64,000 nucleotides of DNA, from positions 1 to 64,000 of the forward strand of contig DASUGQ010000228.1 in the NCBI GenBank assembly GCA_036273935.1. The letters are read 5' to 3'. The translations under genes were made by a program, and so were the position numbers. This DNA is from ZC4RG29 sp036273935 (GTDB taxonomy: Bacteria; Bacteroidota; Bacteroidia; Cytophagales; Cyclobacteriaceae). This document shows, one piece after another, positions 27,393-36,800 of this stretch. The notes beneath the pieces are model-generated. The model was not told where the DNA came from, searched no databases, and worked only from the letters and a program-made list of their open reading frames with translations. Positions within the stretch are counted from its first letter, which is position 1, and every line of letters begins with the position of its first letter.

Positions 27393-28249
27393 TTAAAAGA
27401 TTGGTTAAACACGTCGAATGACTCGTCAAGTCTCATCAATATCTCATTCGCTTCCTGTTTGGTTTCAGCGCCTGATAATGCTTTTACATAATTTATAGTG
27501 GGCAATAACCACTTATGCAATTCGTCATGTGCTTTTCCTTTCATAGTGCATCCGGCAACAAGGAGGTCCAGGTCCTTTCGTAGAGAATCAGCCAAAATTT
27601 TGTAGTTAGATTCTGGTGTTTTACCGAAGGCAAGTATCTCATCTTCCATTTTTCGAACCAGTCGCAACGTATTTTCATCGGCCGTCCATTTTTCGCCATT
27701 GTCAAGCACAATTGCGGGCGCTGCGGCATTATCGTGATGTTCGTGATTATCTTTAGCATGCGTCTGGTCATGCGCATCAGTCTTGTCGGAGGCTCTGTTG
27801 CATGCCCAAGCTCCGATAAGAATGGGAATGAAAATGAAAAGTCCCTTTTTTATCCGGTCTCCCACCCCGTGTGCACGGTAGGTGAAATGTACGGTGGCAA
27901 ATAAAATGAGGCTAATAGCAATTCGGAAAATCATCGCGCCTACGGTTTTATTTTCGTAGAGACCGCCAGCATTGATATGAATGATGAGGCCAAGTAGTGC
28001 CAGCATCAGAATAACGGCTGAAACCACCAAAGGAAACGTTTGCCACACCTTCTTTTTAATGAATCCAAATGCGGCAGCAAGAAACAAAAGTCCACTCGAC
28101 AGGTTAGCCCATACTACAAACAGTACGTAGTTTCCTTCATGGCTTCTGATGTTGAACAAATCCAGAATAACGGAGCCACTGAGAAAAACAGTAACAACAC
28201 CAAACAAGCTTAACGCAAGGGTGATTGACCAGAATCCAATTGATTTCAT
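27389..28249 (-). CDS. Membrane protein fused to a periplasmic helical domain
   Basis: The 286-residue protein has about four membrane helices in residues 5-150, ending in FIPILIGAWACNRAS, which looks like a lipobox inside the chain. A His/Asp linker (DQTHAKDNHEHHDN) follows. The C-terminal helical domain (GEKWTADENTLRLVRKMEDE; CTMKGKAHDELHKWL) resembles small stand-alone lipoproteins of Bacteroidota. It starts with an ATGA overlap at the TetR stop. The role is unknown; the His-rich linker suggests metal. A broken paralogue lies at 33046. Confidence 0.6.
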   Translation of the reverse strand: MKSIGFWSITLALSLFGVVTVFLSGSVILDLFNIRSHEGNYVLFVVWANLSSGLLFLAAAFGFIKKKVWQTFPLVVSAVILMLALLGLIIHINAGGLYENKTVGAMIFRIAISLILFATVHFTYRAHGVGDRIKKGLFIFIPILIGAWACNRASDKTDAHDQTHAKDNHEHHDNAAAPAIVLDNGEKWTADENTLRLVRKMEDEILAFGKTPESNYKILADSLRKDLDLLVAGCTMKGKAHDELHKWLLPTINYVKALSGAETKQEANEILMRLDESFDVFNQSFK

Positions 28250-28842
28250 AATATTGAGTTTTTGGTTAATATCAACTTGAGGATTGATTGAATCATATGG
28301 TCACCGCTTCGTTTTATGTCAGATTGAAAATTCGAAATCCTCCATTTGAACATTTGCAGTCTGAAGGTTCTCATAACGATATGCATAAGATCGTCTGTAG
28401 AAACAGCATTTGTAAAAATCCCTTTCTGTTGTCCTTGCATGATGACGGGCTTGAGGTGTTTCATTTTGACTGCCATGATTTTGGCAATCGTTTCATTAAT
28501 TCGTTTGCTCTCTTCCATCATACCGTCGGAAAAGACAGCAACAACAAAATGAGGATGTTTCTTAAAAAATCTGAATTGCTCCTGGAACGTCTGAACAAAA
28601 CGCTCTGCGGGTTCCGTTGCCGTCAAGGCTGAGAATCTTTCTTCCATACTATTAGCCAAGTATTCCAGTAGGGCTATAATAATCTCCTCTTTGCTGGTAA
28701 AATGCCTGTAAATAGCACTTTCGGAAAATTTCATTTCTTTAGCCAGGTTCTTGATCGTCAAGCCACCTACTCCCGAGGTGGTAAGCAGGCTCCCGGCTGC
28801 CTCGATAATTTCAAATTGCCGTTCTGAGATTTCTGTGTTCAT
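28246..28842 (-). CDS. TetR-family repressor of the RND operon
   Basis: The start MNTEIS at 28842 is chosen by alignment with the second TetR in the window; the upstream ATG at 28932 adds 30 unrelated residues and crosses the promoter. The HTH reads LTIKNLAKEMKFSESAIYRH and the effector domain follows. It heads a tight leftward series: TetR, membrane fusion protein, cupin, TolC, adaptor, pump, DUF2141. The operator at 28956 suggests autoregulation. Confidence 0.85.
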   Translation of the reverse strand: MNTEISERQFEIIEAAGSLLTTSGVGGLTIKNLAKEMKFSESAIYRHFTSKEEIIIALLEYLANSMEERFSALTATEPAERFVQTFQEQFRFFKKHPHFVVAVFSDGMMEESKRINETIAKIMAVKMKHLKPVIMQGQQKGIFTNAVSTDDLMHIVMRTFRLQMFKWRISNFQSDIKRSGDHMIQSILKLILTKNSIL

Positions 28843-28949
28843 GTCCTTTGCTCTTTTTAGATACGTCGTTCTGAAAGGATGTTCCTTTCTGTAAGCCTCA
28901 ATCCCGATTTTATTGTTTTGGTATAGAATCAAGTTTCATTGAGAACAAC

Positions 28950-28981
28950 ATTAAGTAAGTTAACGTTCACTTACAAAAATA
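28950..28981 (-). promoter_or_regulatory. Promoter with embedded TetR operator
   Basis: Positions 28956-28973 read TAAGTTAACGTTCACTTA, an 18-bp palindrome with a single mismatched pair. On the minus strand it fills the 20-bp space between a TTTTTG -33 element and TAATGTTG near -7. This is ideal for steric repression by the TetR protein encoded downstream. Confidence 0.6.
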
Positions 28982-29283
28982 GTTACTTATTTGATGTTAC
29001 CAAAGGTTTTTATGTGGAAAATTGCTCGTCCTCAGGTAATGCTATTGAGACAAATCAGCAACTTTTTAAGCGGTTTTGAGAAGATGAAGAAGCTGACCTA
29101 TTGGTTGAATTTGTAGAATGTGATTTAGGTTATGCTAGCAAACTAAACTTTCACTCAAAATTTGGGATTACGAATGTTTTTCTTGCTTTTTTGGAACGCA
29201 TTTCCACTCGAGAGCACGAGCCGTCCTCTTAAATTGAAAACTGCTCAGGATGCACAATCGGGCAGGTTGGTTTGGACCCTGCA

Positions 29284-29409
29284 CTACATTTCAGATGCGG
29301 ATTCGTGCAACATTGTGATGGGCTTTTTACGGTCGATGCAGAGTACTTCGGCAATGTAATCGCGGTTCAGTTCGAAATCGGTTATCACTCCCAGGCTATA
29401 CGCAGACAT
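29284..29409 (-). pseudogene. Small Cys-containing ORF, probably broken
   Basis: From the ATG at 29409 the frame reads SAYSLGVITDFELNRDYIAE, VLCIDRKKPITM and stops at 29284. The pattern matches small Bacteroidota proteins (N-K/R-DYIA-x-VLC) often found beside copper and oxidase genes, which continue with a second Cys pair. Here one extra base after ITM seems to end it early; the other frame continues CTNPHLKC. It follows the SCO gene. Confidence 0.4.
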
Positions 29410-29480
29410 TGCAGGGGCATTAAGAGAATGAGGCTGGAAGGGATCCTTCACAATGGCAAATGTAAACTTTTCTTTCGCGT

Positions 29481-30230
29481 TTACGCAATTTTTTTTCGGA
29501 CGACGAAGCTGATCAGCGCAACCAACAACGTTGTTATCACAGCAGGAAGCGCGATAAAGAGCAGCCCCAGGCCAGGAACGTTTTTCCCGGTTCGCGGATC
29601 GTAGTTAAAGCATGAAAACAGTGAACTATTGCCCGGCAATCTGTAGCTTGGCAGAAAAACATTATTCACGCTGGCGATCAATTTTTCTAGATCATGTGTC
29701 GGCCTTACTCCAATCAGTTTTTTGGTAATATACCCCTCCATGTTTATTCCTACCAGCAGCGCATCATGGTCGTATTGACTGCTTACGCTGTCCCACAGGG
29801 GATAAAACCCGATGGAGCGATTGAGACTGTCGATGCTGTCGGTTATAGCAAAAGTCCATTGTTCGCTGTCTGTTAACCCAAGGCTTGAAGCGAGCAACGT
29901 CATGTCCTCTGCGTCATCCTCCGGATCAAAGCTCATGATCAGAACATTCACGGAAGTATTATTGGCTGCAAGTCGCAGGTTGTCTTTTAATTCCAGCAGG
30001 AAAGGATTACACACGCCCGAGCAACGGGTAAAGATGAGCCCAAGCAGTAACGGTTTTTTACTGTGCAAGTCGTTCAACCTTATCTTATCTTTTCCCGGCC
30101 TGATCAACGGGGCATCGTATATTTTCTGATAGATATTGGTTTCCTCCGCAATACCACCTGAAAGCGACTGACAATTTGTTAAGGAGCATGAACCTACGGC
30201 TATGATTGCGAGAATAATATTTTTAAACAT
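29481..30230 (-). CDS. SCO1/SenC copper-delivery protein
   Basis: The 249-residue protein has a lipoprotein-like N-terminus (AVGSCSLTNC), a thioredoxin fold with the copper-binding FTRCSGVC (Cys70, Cys74) and His155 in YDHDALLVG, and a C-terminal membrane helix (LGLLFIALPAVITTLLVALI). SCO proteins load the CuA centre of subunit II. Its start overlaps the end of the subunit I gene by 31 bp, so it serves that enzyme. Confidence 0.88.
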   Translation of the reverse strand: MFKNIILAIIAVGSCSLTNCQSLSGGIAEETNIYQKIYDAPLIRPGKDKIRLNDLHSKKPLLLGLIFTRCSGVCNPFLLELKDNLRLAANNTSVNVLIMSFDPEDDAEDMTLLASSLGLTDSEQWTFAITDSIDSLNRSIGFYPLWDSVSSQYDHDALLVGINMEGYITKKLIGVRPTHDLEKLIASVNNVFLPSYRLPGNSSLFSCFNYDPRTGKNVPGLGLLFIALPAVITTLLVALISFVVRKKIA

Positions 30231-31639
30231 CGTTTCGAGATATTATGGAAAAACACCAGAATGGCAACCAAATAAACAGTGGCGAAGACAGCAGCGACAA
30301 CAGCAAGCAATACTCCGGAAGAGAGTTCCGACGGGTAGTTGCTGTATCTCCTCGGAATTGAATCCGCGCCACCAATATAGAAGGCTAAAAGGAATCCAGC
30401 TCCGCCAATAATTAACATTGTCAATACAGGTTTTGTGAATTTTTCATGGTTGGTACCATCGTCATATTGAGTGGAGAACCAGTGGAAGAACCCGAGACTA
30501 AACAGAACATTGCCCATGGCATTGTAGGTGTGGAAGTGCGCGGGCACCCACAGCGTGTTGTGCAATACAATATTGTTGCTGATGGTAGCGTCGATGACAG
30601 CGCCCAGACCCCCTATGACCCAGCCTGCAGTGCCGATGAAGAACAAGAGGTTTGTCAGTGACCATTTTATCTTAGTGCGATAAACGGCCACGAAGATGCT
30701 GAATACCGTAATGCCCGCAGCAGGCAGACTGGCGAGATAAGATGCCAATTGCCCGACAATTTGCAAGCCTTCTGGCTGCACAAAGTCCATGTACAGATGG
30801 TGGAAGAAGGCCATCAGGATAAATACGAGTGTGAAGTTCCAGGCCAACGCAACATACCAGGTTGTTTTCCATTTTGGTCTTCCGCTGACTTCGGAGAACA
30901 ACTCATAGATCACCGCCAGTCCCAGATAGAGCATCTCATTAGCGATAGTATGTCCAAAAAAGTAAGTGAGGTTTTTCATCAATAGCGCGTCATTGACAAA
31001 GGCGCCGTCAGAGAAATACTCGGCAAAAAGCAGCACAATCAGTATAACGGCCGCGATCAGACAGGTAACGACGCCAACAAGAGTGATCATGGAGATCAGT
31101 ATGAAGGGAGGTGTCTCCACTTCGGGGTTCTTTTTGAGATGTTGCCAGGCGAATGCCTGTGGAACAGAGTATTTCTTAAGGATATGAGTCATGAGGCTTA
31201 AGCTCCAGATGAGCCATCCAACGCCGAGCACGGTCAGAGCGGCCAGAAATAGAGGCGTTGCCCACTGCGCCCACATAACTTTAAAGGGGAGCGGATAAAG
31301 AAAAGTCCAGCCCGCATGAAAATTGCCCAGAAACGTCGTGGCCCAAAACATCAGAACGCCTACAACAGTGAGTATCATGGCAATGATATTGGCGCTATAG
31401 CTCGTTTTAACATAACGTTGCAGCAGGTAATTCACCGCGGCCATGCCCGCCACGAACCAGATGCCGACCATGGTCAGTCCATGAGTCGTCATATTTGCAT
31501 AGAAGGTAATAGGTGATTGTTGTATGATTGCACCCTGATTAAGGCGCATCAGTATACCTAACACAATACTGATCACGAACAAAGTGAGCACTGTTACAAT
31601 CCAAGCAGCGGTAATTCGTTTTGATTTTATTGATTCCAT
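30200..31639 (-). CDS. Haem-copper reductase subunit I, NO-reductase candidate
   Basis: The 479-residue integral membrane protein has about 12 helices. Haem and CuB ligands are visible: His53 (TTHGLTMVG), His230 (YFFGHTIANEMLYLG), His280-His281 (FFHHLYMDF), His368 and His370 (VPAHFHTYNAMG). Oxygen reductases of the A and B types have HPEVY or similar, with the Tyr cross-linked to the CuB His. Here that place (234) is Asn. Loss of this Tyr is a mark of NO reductases derived from oxidases. It forms an operon with subunit II and SCO. Confidence 0.82.
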   Translation of the reverse strand: MESIKSKRITAAWIVTVLTLFVISIVLGILMRLNQGAIIQQSPITFYANMTTHGLTMVGIWFVAGMAAVNYLLQRYVKTSYSANIIAMILTVVGVLMFWATTFLGNFHAGWTFLYPLPFKVMWAQWATPLFLAALTVLGVGWLIWSLSLMTHILKKYSVPQAFAWQHLKKNPEVETPPFILISMITLVGVVTCLIAAVILIVLLFAEYFSDGAFVNDALLMKNLTYFFGHTIANEMLYLGLAVIYELFSEVSGRPKWKTTWYVALAWNFTLVFILMAFFHHLYMDFVQPEGLQIVGQLASYLASLPAAGITVFSIFVAVYRTKIKWSLTNLLFFIGTAGWVIGGLGAVIDATISNNIVLHNTLWVPAHFHTYNAMGNVLFSLGFFHWFSTQYDDGTNHEKFTKPVLTMLIIGGAGFLLAFYIGGADSIPRRYSNYPSELSSGVLLAVVAAVFATVYLVAILVFFHNISKRCLKILFSQS

Positions 31640-31654
31640 GACATTGAATTGCTA

Positions 31655-32206
31655 CTATTTGACAATAAAAGAAGCTCTCATACCATGATGGGCCATTCCG
31701 CAATACTCGAGGCAGAGTGTAGTGTATTTACCCGGTTTCACGAATTTGTGACGCAAGCGATTTACATATCCCGGCATGGCCTGAGTTTGCGTGATTAGCC
31801 TGTCTGTCTCATCATAGATTGCAAAGCCATGATTTACGTCCATGCTGGTAACCCTGAACTCTATAAGTTCATTTACCGGTATCTCTATGGCTTCGCCCGA
31901 AGGATGTTTGGGGTCGATTGCTTTTTCTGACATTAGAAATGCAAACTGCATAGCCGAGACGTGGATCACTTTTGCCGGGGTTTCATCGGCGTACAGATAG
32001 TAGGGTGATTTTGGAATGGTTACTGAAGCAAAGACACCCAGGATGACGGTCAGGATTAACATGAACCAAAACCTTTTCCTCAGGGGATTGGCCATTCCCT
32101 GCGCCGATTGCTCTGCCTTTTTCGAGGACAGATAGACATAGCTAAATACAATGACGGCAATGCCGGCAAGTATTAAGAACAATATCAGGATTGATCGCTG
32201 TTCCAT
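31655..32206 (-). CDS. CuA-containing subunit II
   Basis: The 183-residue protein has two N-terminal membrane helices (residues 6-26 and 45-63) and a cupredoxin domain. The CuA ligands are complete: His126 (VNHGF), Cys165 and Cys169 (CLEYCGMAHHGM), His173 and Met176. It should accept electrons from a cytochrome c or other donor and pass them to subunit I, 15 bp downstream. A CuA site together with the Tyr-less subunit I fits the CuA-type NO reductases rather than cNOR or qNOR. Confidence 0.85.
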   Translation of the reverse strand: MEQRSILILFLILAGIAVIVFSYVYLSSKKAEQSAQGMANPLRKRFWFMLILTVILGVFASVTIPKSPYYLYADETPAKVIHVSAMQFAFLMSEKAIDPKHPSGEAIEIPVNELIEFRVTSMDVNHGFAIYDETDRLITQTQAMPGYVNRLRHKFVKPGKYTTLCLEYCGMAHHGMRASFIVK

Positions 32207-32357
32207 AATGAGTCAATTAATAGTATTGTTTTTTTCAGTCCAATGGCAGGATCAAGTGATAATACCTTTTTCGGCACTCCTTTTTCCGGAGGCGTTCTAA
32301 TTCCGTCATACCGATCGCACGAGAATTTCCAGATCATCGGCACGACGTCTAATTTTT

Positions 32358-32412
32358 TTGATTCTTTTTGAATCAAACGCCGTATTATTGCGTTGGTAAG
32401 TAAATATATACT
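32358..32412. promoter_or_regulatory. Divergent control region between the reductase and TetR genes
   Basis: It holds TTGATTC-N5-GAATCAA (32358-32376, perfect 7-bp arms) and a near-palindrome AGTAAATATATACT (32399-32412). The latter lies between TTG (32393) and TAACTTTC (from 32412), which look like -33 and -7 elements for the rightward TetR gene. Either repeat could be the TetR operator. Confidence 0.45.
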
Positions 32413-32452
32413 AACTTTCAGATAAATGCAAAGAAATAGCGGACAAAACAAT

Positions 32453-33043
32453 ATGAAGATCAAAGAAGTATCCGAAAGGCAATTGGAGATCATCGAGGCG
32501 GCAGGCAAAATCCTCACTTCGGAAGGCGTAAGCGGTTTGACAATCAAGAACTTGGCGCGCCAAATGGGTTTTACGGAGGCTGCCGTTTATCGGCATTTTA
32601 CTAGCAAGGAGGAAATCATTGTGTCGATGCTCGGTTACCTTGCGGATAGCATGGACGCGCGCTATGGGGGCTTACCCCAGGGAGCAGGCCCTGAAGAGAG
32701 GTTCAAGGCCCTGTTCCATGAACAATTCCGCTTTTTTAAGAAGAATCCACATTTTGCCGTAGCCGTTTTTTCGGACGGCCTCATGGAAGAGAGCAAACGT
32801 ATCAATGAGACCATCGCCAGAATTATGGCGGTGAAAATGAAGCACCTTGTTCCGGTTCTTAGGCAGGGTCAGGCAAATGGAATATTTACAAAGGCCGTTC
32901 CTTTGGAAAATCTGTTACACATTGTGATGGGCGCCATTCGGCTCCAGATGTTCAAGTGGCGAGTGTCAAACTTTCAATTCGACATCAAAAAAGCCGGAGA
33001 CAACATGATTGAATCCATACTAATCCTAATTAAACAGAAATAA
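32453..33043 (+). CDS. TetR-family regulator, paralogue next to the reductase operon
   Basis: The start MKIKEVSERQ at 32453 is chosen by alignment; MQRNSGQ at 32426 is possible. The protein is closely similar through its length to the TetR at 28246, including SGLTIKNLARQMGFTEAAVY, EQFRFFKKNPHFAVAVFSDG and MEESKRINETIARIMAVKMK. It is divergent from the reductase operon and followed by a broken copy of the membrane fusion gene, the same order as at the RND operon. It may repress the reductase genes. Confidence 0.85.
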   Translation: MKIKEVSERQLEIIEAAGKILTSEGVSGLTIKNLARQMGFTEAAVYRHFTSKEEIIVSMLGYLADSMDARYGGLPQGAGPEERFKALFHEQFRFFKKNPHFAVAVFSDGLMEESKRINETIARIMAVKMKHLVPVLRQGQANGIFTKAVPLENLLHIVMGAIRLQMFKWRVSNFQFDIKKAGDNMIESILILIKQK

Positions 33044-33045
33044 TC

Positions 33046-33628
33046 ATGAAACCTGGTTCGTTGTTTATTACCGCGGCCGTGTTGACGCTTTCGGTTTGCT
33101 TTCGCTCTTTCTTAGCAGCTCCATTATTCTAGATCTGTTCGACATCCGTGCCCATGAAGGCAATTATGTTTTGTTTATCGTTTGGGCGAATCTGATAAGT
33201 GGTACGCTCTTTCTCACGTCGGCGGCGGGGTTCGTCATGAGAAAAAGTTGGGCCGCCAGTCCACTCATCGTTTCCGCTGCAGTACTTGCCAGTCGCCTTC
33301 GTTGGACTACTGTTCCATATCAGTTCAGGCGCTGCGTATGAGGCAAGGACCATTGGCGCCATGATTTTCAGGATGAGTGTTAATGTTGTGCTGGGGCAGG
33401 TTGTTCACTCCGTGACGAAAAAGCAAAAGAGCTCCGTGCTGACGCATACAGGTATTCTTCTGCTTCTTCCATTGTCACTCCTGACGGTAAGTTGTAAACA
33501 TGCTTCTGAGAAAAACCAATGACCACGGAGAAAAGTGGATAGCCGATGAACACACGAGTTCTCTGGTAGGCCAGATGAAATCCGAACTTTTGGAATTTGA
33601 AAAGTCGCCTGAAAAGGAGTACCAGGTC
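33046..33628 (+). pseudogene. Broken paralogue of the membrane fusion protein
   Basis: Four frames together rebuild most of the gene at 27389: MKPGSLFITAAVLTLSV, then SSIILDLFDIRAHEGNYVLF, then GAAYEARTIGAMIFRMSVNV and LLTVSCKHASEKN, then DHGEKWIADEHTSSLVGQM up to KEYQVL. Frame changes fall near 33090, 33285 and 33500. Similarity ends near 33628, where an unrelated coding remnant begins. No product of normal length can be made. Confidence 0.75.
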
Positions 33629-33840
33629 CTAAGAAGTATGGCGGTTTTCCTGATAACCAAGATGACGAAAAGGAGTGGTACTATTCAAAGGAATATTGGG
33701 AAGAGTATTTTGAAAAAGCTCGCGTCAAACAGATGGAATACCTTGAATCTTATTTTTTCACAACAGACGTCCTACTTGGCGCCAATGTACCCATTCCACA
33801 TCAAGGTGGACCAATATCCTTCATTGCGCCTCCTGCGTGA
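33629..33840 (+). pseudogene. Orphan C-terminal coding remnant
   Basis: One frame reads KKYGGFPDNQDDEKEWYYSK, EYWEEYFEKARVKQMEYLES and VPIPHQGGPISFIAPPA before a stop at 33838-33840. It has the texture of a real protein end but lacks a start; the frame is closed just upstream. I do not recognise the family. It overlaps the end of the opposing ResB-CcsA gene by 20 bp. A deletion probably joined it to the broken membrane gene. Confidence 0.45.
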
Positions 33841-36800
33841 GAGGGGCAGCTGGGAAATCCGTCCCGCTGCTGACCTGGCGGGCATGATTGAAGAGAGTGA
33901 GCGAAGGAAGGGTCGGACTAGTGATGGTTTTGGGAATTGATGGGATCTGATTACGTCCCCTGTTTCTAAGATATGCCACCAACGATAAAACAATCATCCC
34001 CCCGGCAGTAAAGTAAATCCAGGAGGGGATCGGTATGGGGTCGCCGGCGGCATAGGAATGTAGTCCTGTCAGATAGTAGTTCACTCCGAAATAGGTAAAT
34101 ATGATGGACCATATCGCCCACAGGCTCGCAATGTTGAAGGTAAGTTTTCCGCTAAGCCTCGGTACCAATCGCAAGTGGAGTACCACAGCATAAAATATAA
34201 TCGATATAAAAGCCCACGTCTCTTTGGGATCCCAACTCCAGTACCTTCCCCAGCTTTCATTGGCCCACATTCCTCCCAGAAAAGTACCTATGGCGAGGGC
34301 AAAGATCCCAACGGTTAAAGCCATTTCATTAACCAGGGTTAGTTCCCTTACGGAATGCTCTATTTTGTTTGTAGGTCTTAAGCTGAACAGTATTAACGAA
34401 ATCGAACTTAATACTGCCGACAAGCCGAAAAATCCGTAGCTGGAAGTGATGATGCCCACGTGAACCATAAGCCAATAGGATTTTAGAACGGGTTCCAAAG
34501 GTGTAATCTGTGGGTCGAGCATGGAACCCCCGTGTGCAAAGCCCATCATGATCATGGCCACCAAAGCGCCGGCGGCTGGAATGAAAGCATTCCTGTTTCT
34601 GTAAAGTAGCAACCCCGACAGCACACCGATTCCTGAAATAAATATAATAGCTTCATAACCGTTGCTCCAGGGAGCATGCCCCGAAAGATACCAGCGAACA
34701 CCTAAAGCTATCGCCTGAATGGTCAACGCTATGACCATTATTCCCAACAGCACTTTGGTCAGCATACGGATTATGCGATTATACTTTGATCCTGACGAAG
34801 ACACTTCTGCAAAACCAAGGATGATCATAGTCATCCCTAGGAAGCAGTACGCTATCATCAACCAAAAGAAAATGTTTAAATGGTTATAGAGAATTTCTAG
34901 ATCGACTTTTGATTTCGATGGAACAATATCCTTTCCCCAAACCTGCTGAAATTCACTGATGTCTTCAATACGCTTATTTGCTTTGATCCAGCTACCCGTT
35001 TGCAAACCTTCCTTTACTCCGTCGAAATAGGGGGTTAGAAGCGCATAGGCTGTCTCATCAATCGCTACGGTGTTCTCGTCGGACCTGTAAATCCAGCTTC
35101 CCCAGGTTTGTGCCGGATCGTTTTTTATTGGAATGATATTGGTATAATATCCATAAGCGATGCTGCTGAAAATATTGAACCTTTCGGTCACTTCGATAAC
35201 AGCTTTGTCATAATTGGACTGTTCGGCGCTTCGCTGGCTGAAAGATTTATTAGCCTGTTCTTCCAACTTAAAAATTCCTGTATTCGGATCTACAAGGTTG
35301 ACGTAGGACGTGTAGCCTTCGGAATTGGCGCCGGTTTCTCTGATCAGTTTGTCACCTCCTTTTTGGCCTACTTTGATCAGGGGTTCCTTGGCCCAATAGC
35401 CAGGATCGATCTGCATGGAAATAAACCATTGCAATGGGGATATGGCAATCGTTCCTTTTTGATATTTATCTTTCTTGTAAATTTTCCTGAGCAACTCGAG
35501 CGCGTGCGTATCCACGGGCTTAATGCGGCCCTGAAAATCCTGCGCCAAAAGACGCCCGAATTTTCTGGCATGAGCAGGGTCAATTATCTTATTCGGTCCA
35601 AGCTCATCACGTCTTGCAAACTGGGCGTCCGGCCCGGGTTCTTGATGGGAGAGCGTTATCGTATCCTTAACTTGGACCGGACTATTCCGGGCGGGGGAGA
35701 GATTTATTCCCACACCCATCCACAACAGCAATATTAAACGAATAGGAATAAAACTCTTCGCGTGCATTTTCTTTAATGATTCATTCAATTTCCAAAAGCG
35801 GGTGCCTTTCCAGAATAGGGTAAAAAACATGGCTGAAAACAACAGAAAGTAGCCTAAGTAGGTAATGCTTGTGCCCCACCGGTCGGCATTAACGGAAAGG
35901 ATGGTTCCGGATTCATCCGGGAAATAACTTGCCTGGAAGAACCGGTATCCGCGGTAGTCCAGCACATTGTTCATATAAATATGATGCTGGTTTTCCGCCC
36001 CGCTATCCACGACTGTTATTTTACTCTCATAGGACGATGGACTATTCGACCCCGGGTAACGGTCAACCAGGAAATCGTCACATCGCAAATGGAAAGCCGT
36101 GTAAAGTATCTTGGAGCCAAATCCCAATGAGACAGTCAGTCCGTTAATTCCTGAAGTTTTGTTGTATCCGGTAACACCTTTACCGCCTTTGATTATCAAC
36201 GTATCCCTTTCATTTCCAGAGCTTAGTTCCAACTGAATAACGTCCAGAAGATTTTTGTCCGTCGGATGGTTTTTGTCGCCGCTGTAGTAGACTGGTTTTC
36301 CTTTGAAAGTGCTCGCAGGGATGATGAAATTCGTATTGTTAATGGTGTAGAGCGCGCTGTGATCCAGACGGGTCGATTCGTTCGCCTTAAGTTTACCCGA
36401 ACGCCGGGCCAATAGTGTTGTATCAGTTACTGCCCCGACTTGCTGTCCTCTCATAGACATATATTCTCCATCAACAGGCAGGACTATCATAAGGTCGCCC
36501 GCATAGTCCGTTAGTTGGACGGTACCCCCGGCAGGGTTGTTGAAACTGAACGCTATTCTGCCAATATTCTTTATCTCACCTTCGGAGATATAATTATTCA
36601 CTCTGCCTCCCTCTCCCGCAGATATTATATTGAGCATCTTCTTACCCGATTTCGTTGTGTGAACAGAATCTTTAGCTAACGGAATGTAATCGAGGGTTCT
36701 TAACGAAATTTTTTTATCGCCAAAGCGATAGACTTGTGTGTAGGTTCTCTTGAGGGGCCATTCGGTGTCTTTGGCATTAAGGTACGACATCGTATACGGG

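Noticed and set aside
32185..32547. Minus-strand ORF of 120 codons crossing the reductase/TetR control region
   Set aside because: It overlaps the TetR start and both palindromes, and its sequence has no protein-like pattern.
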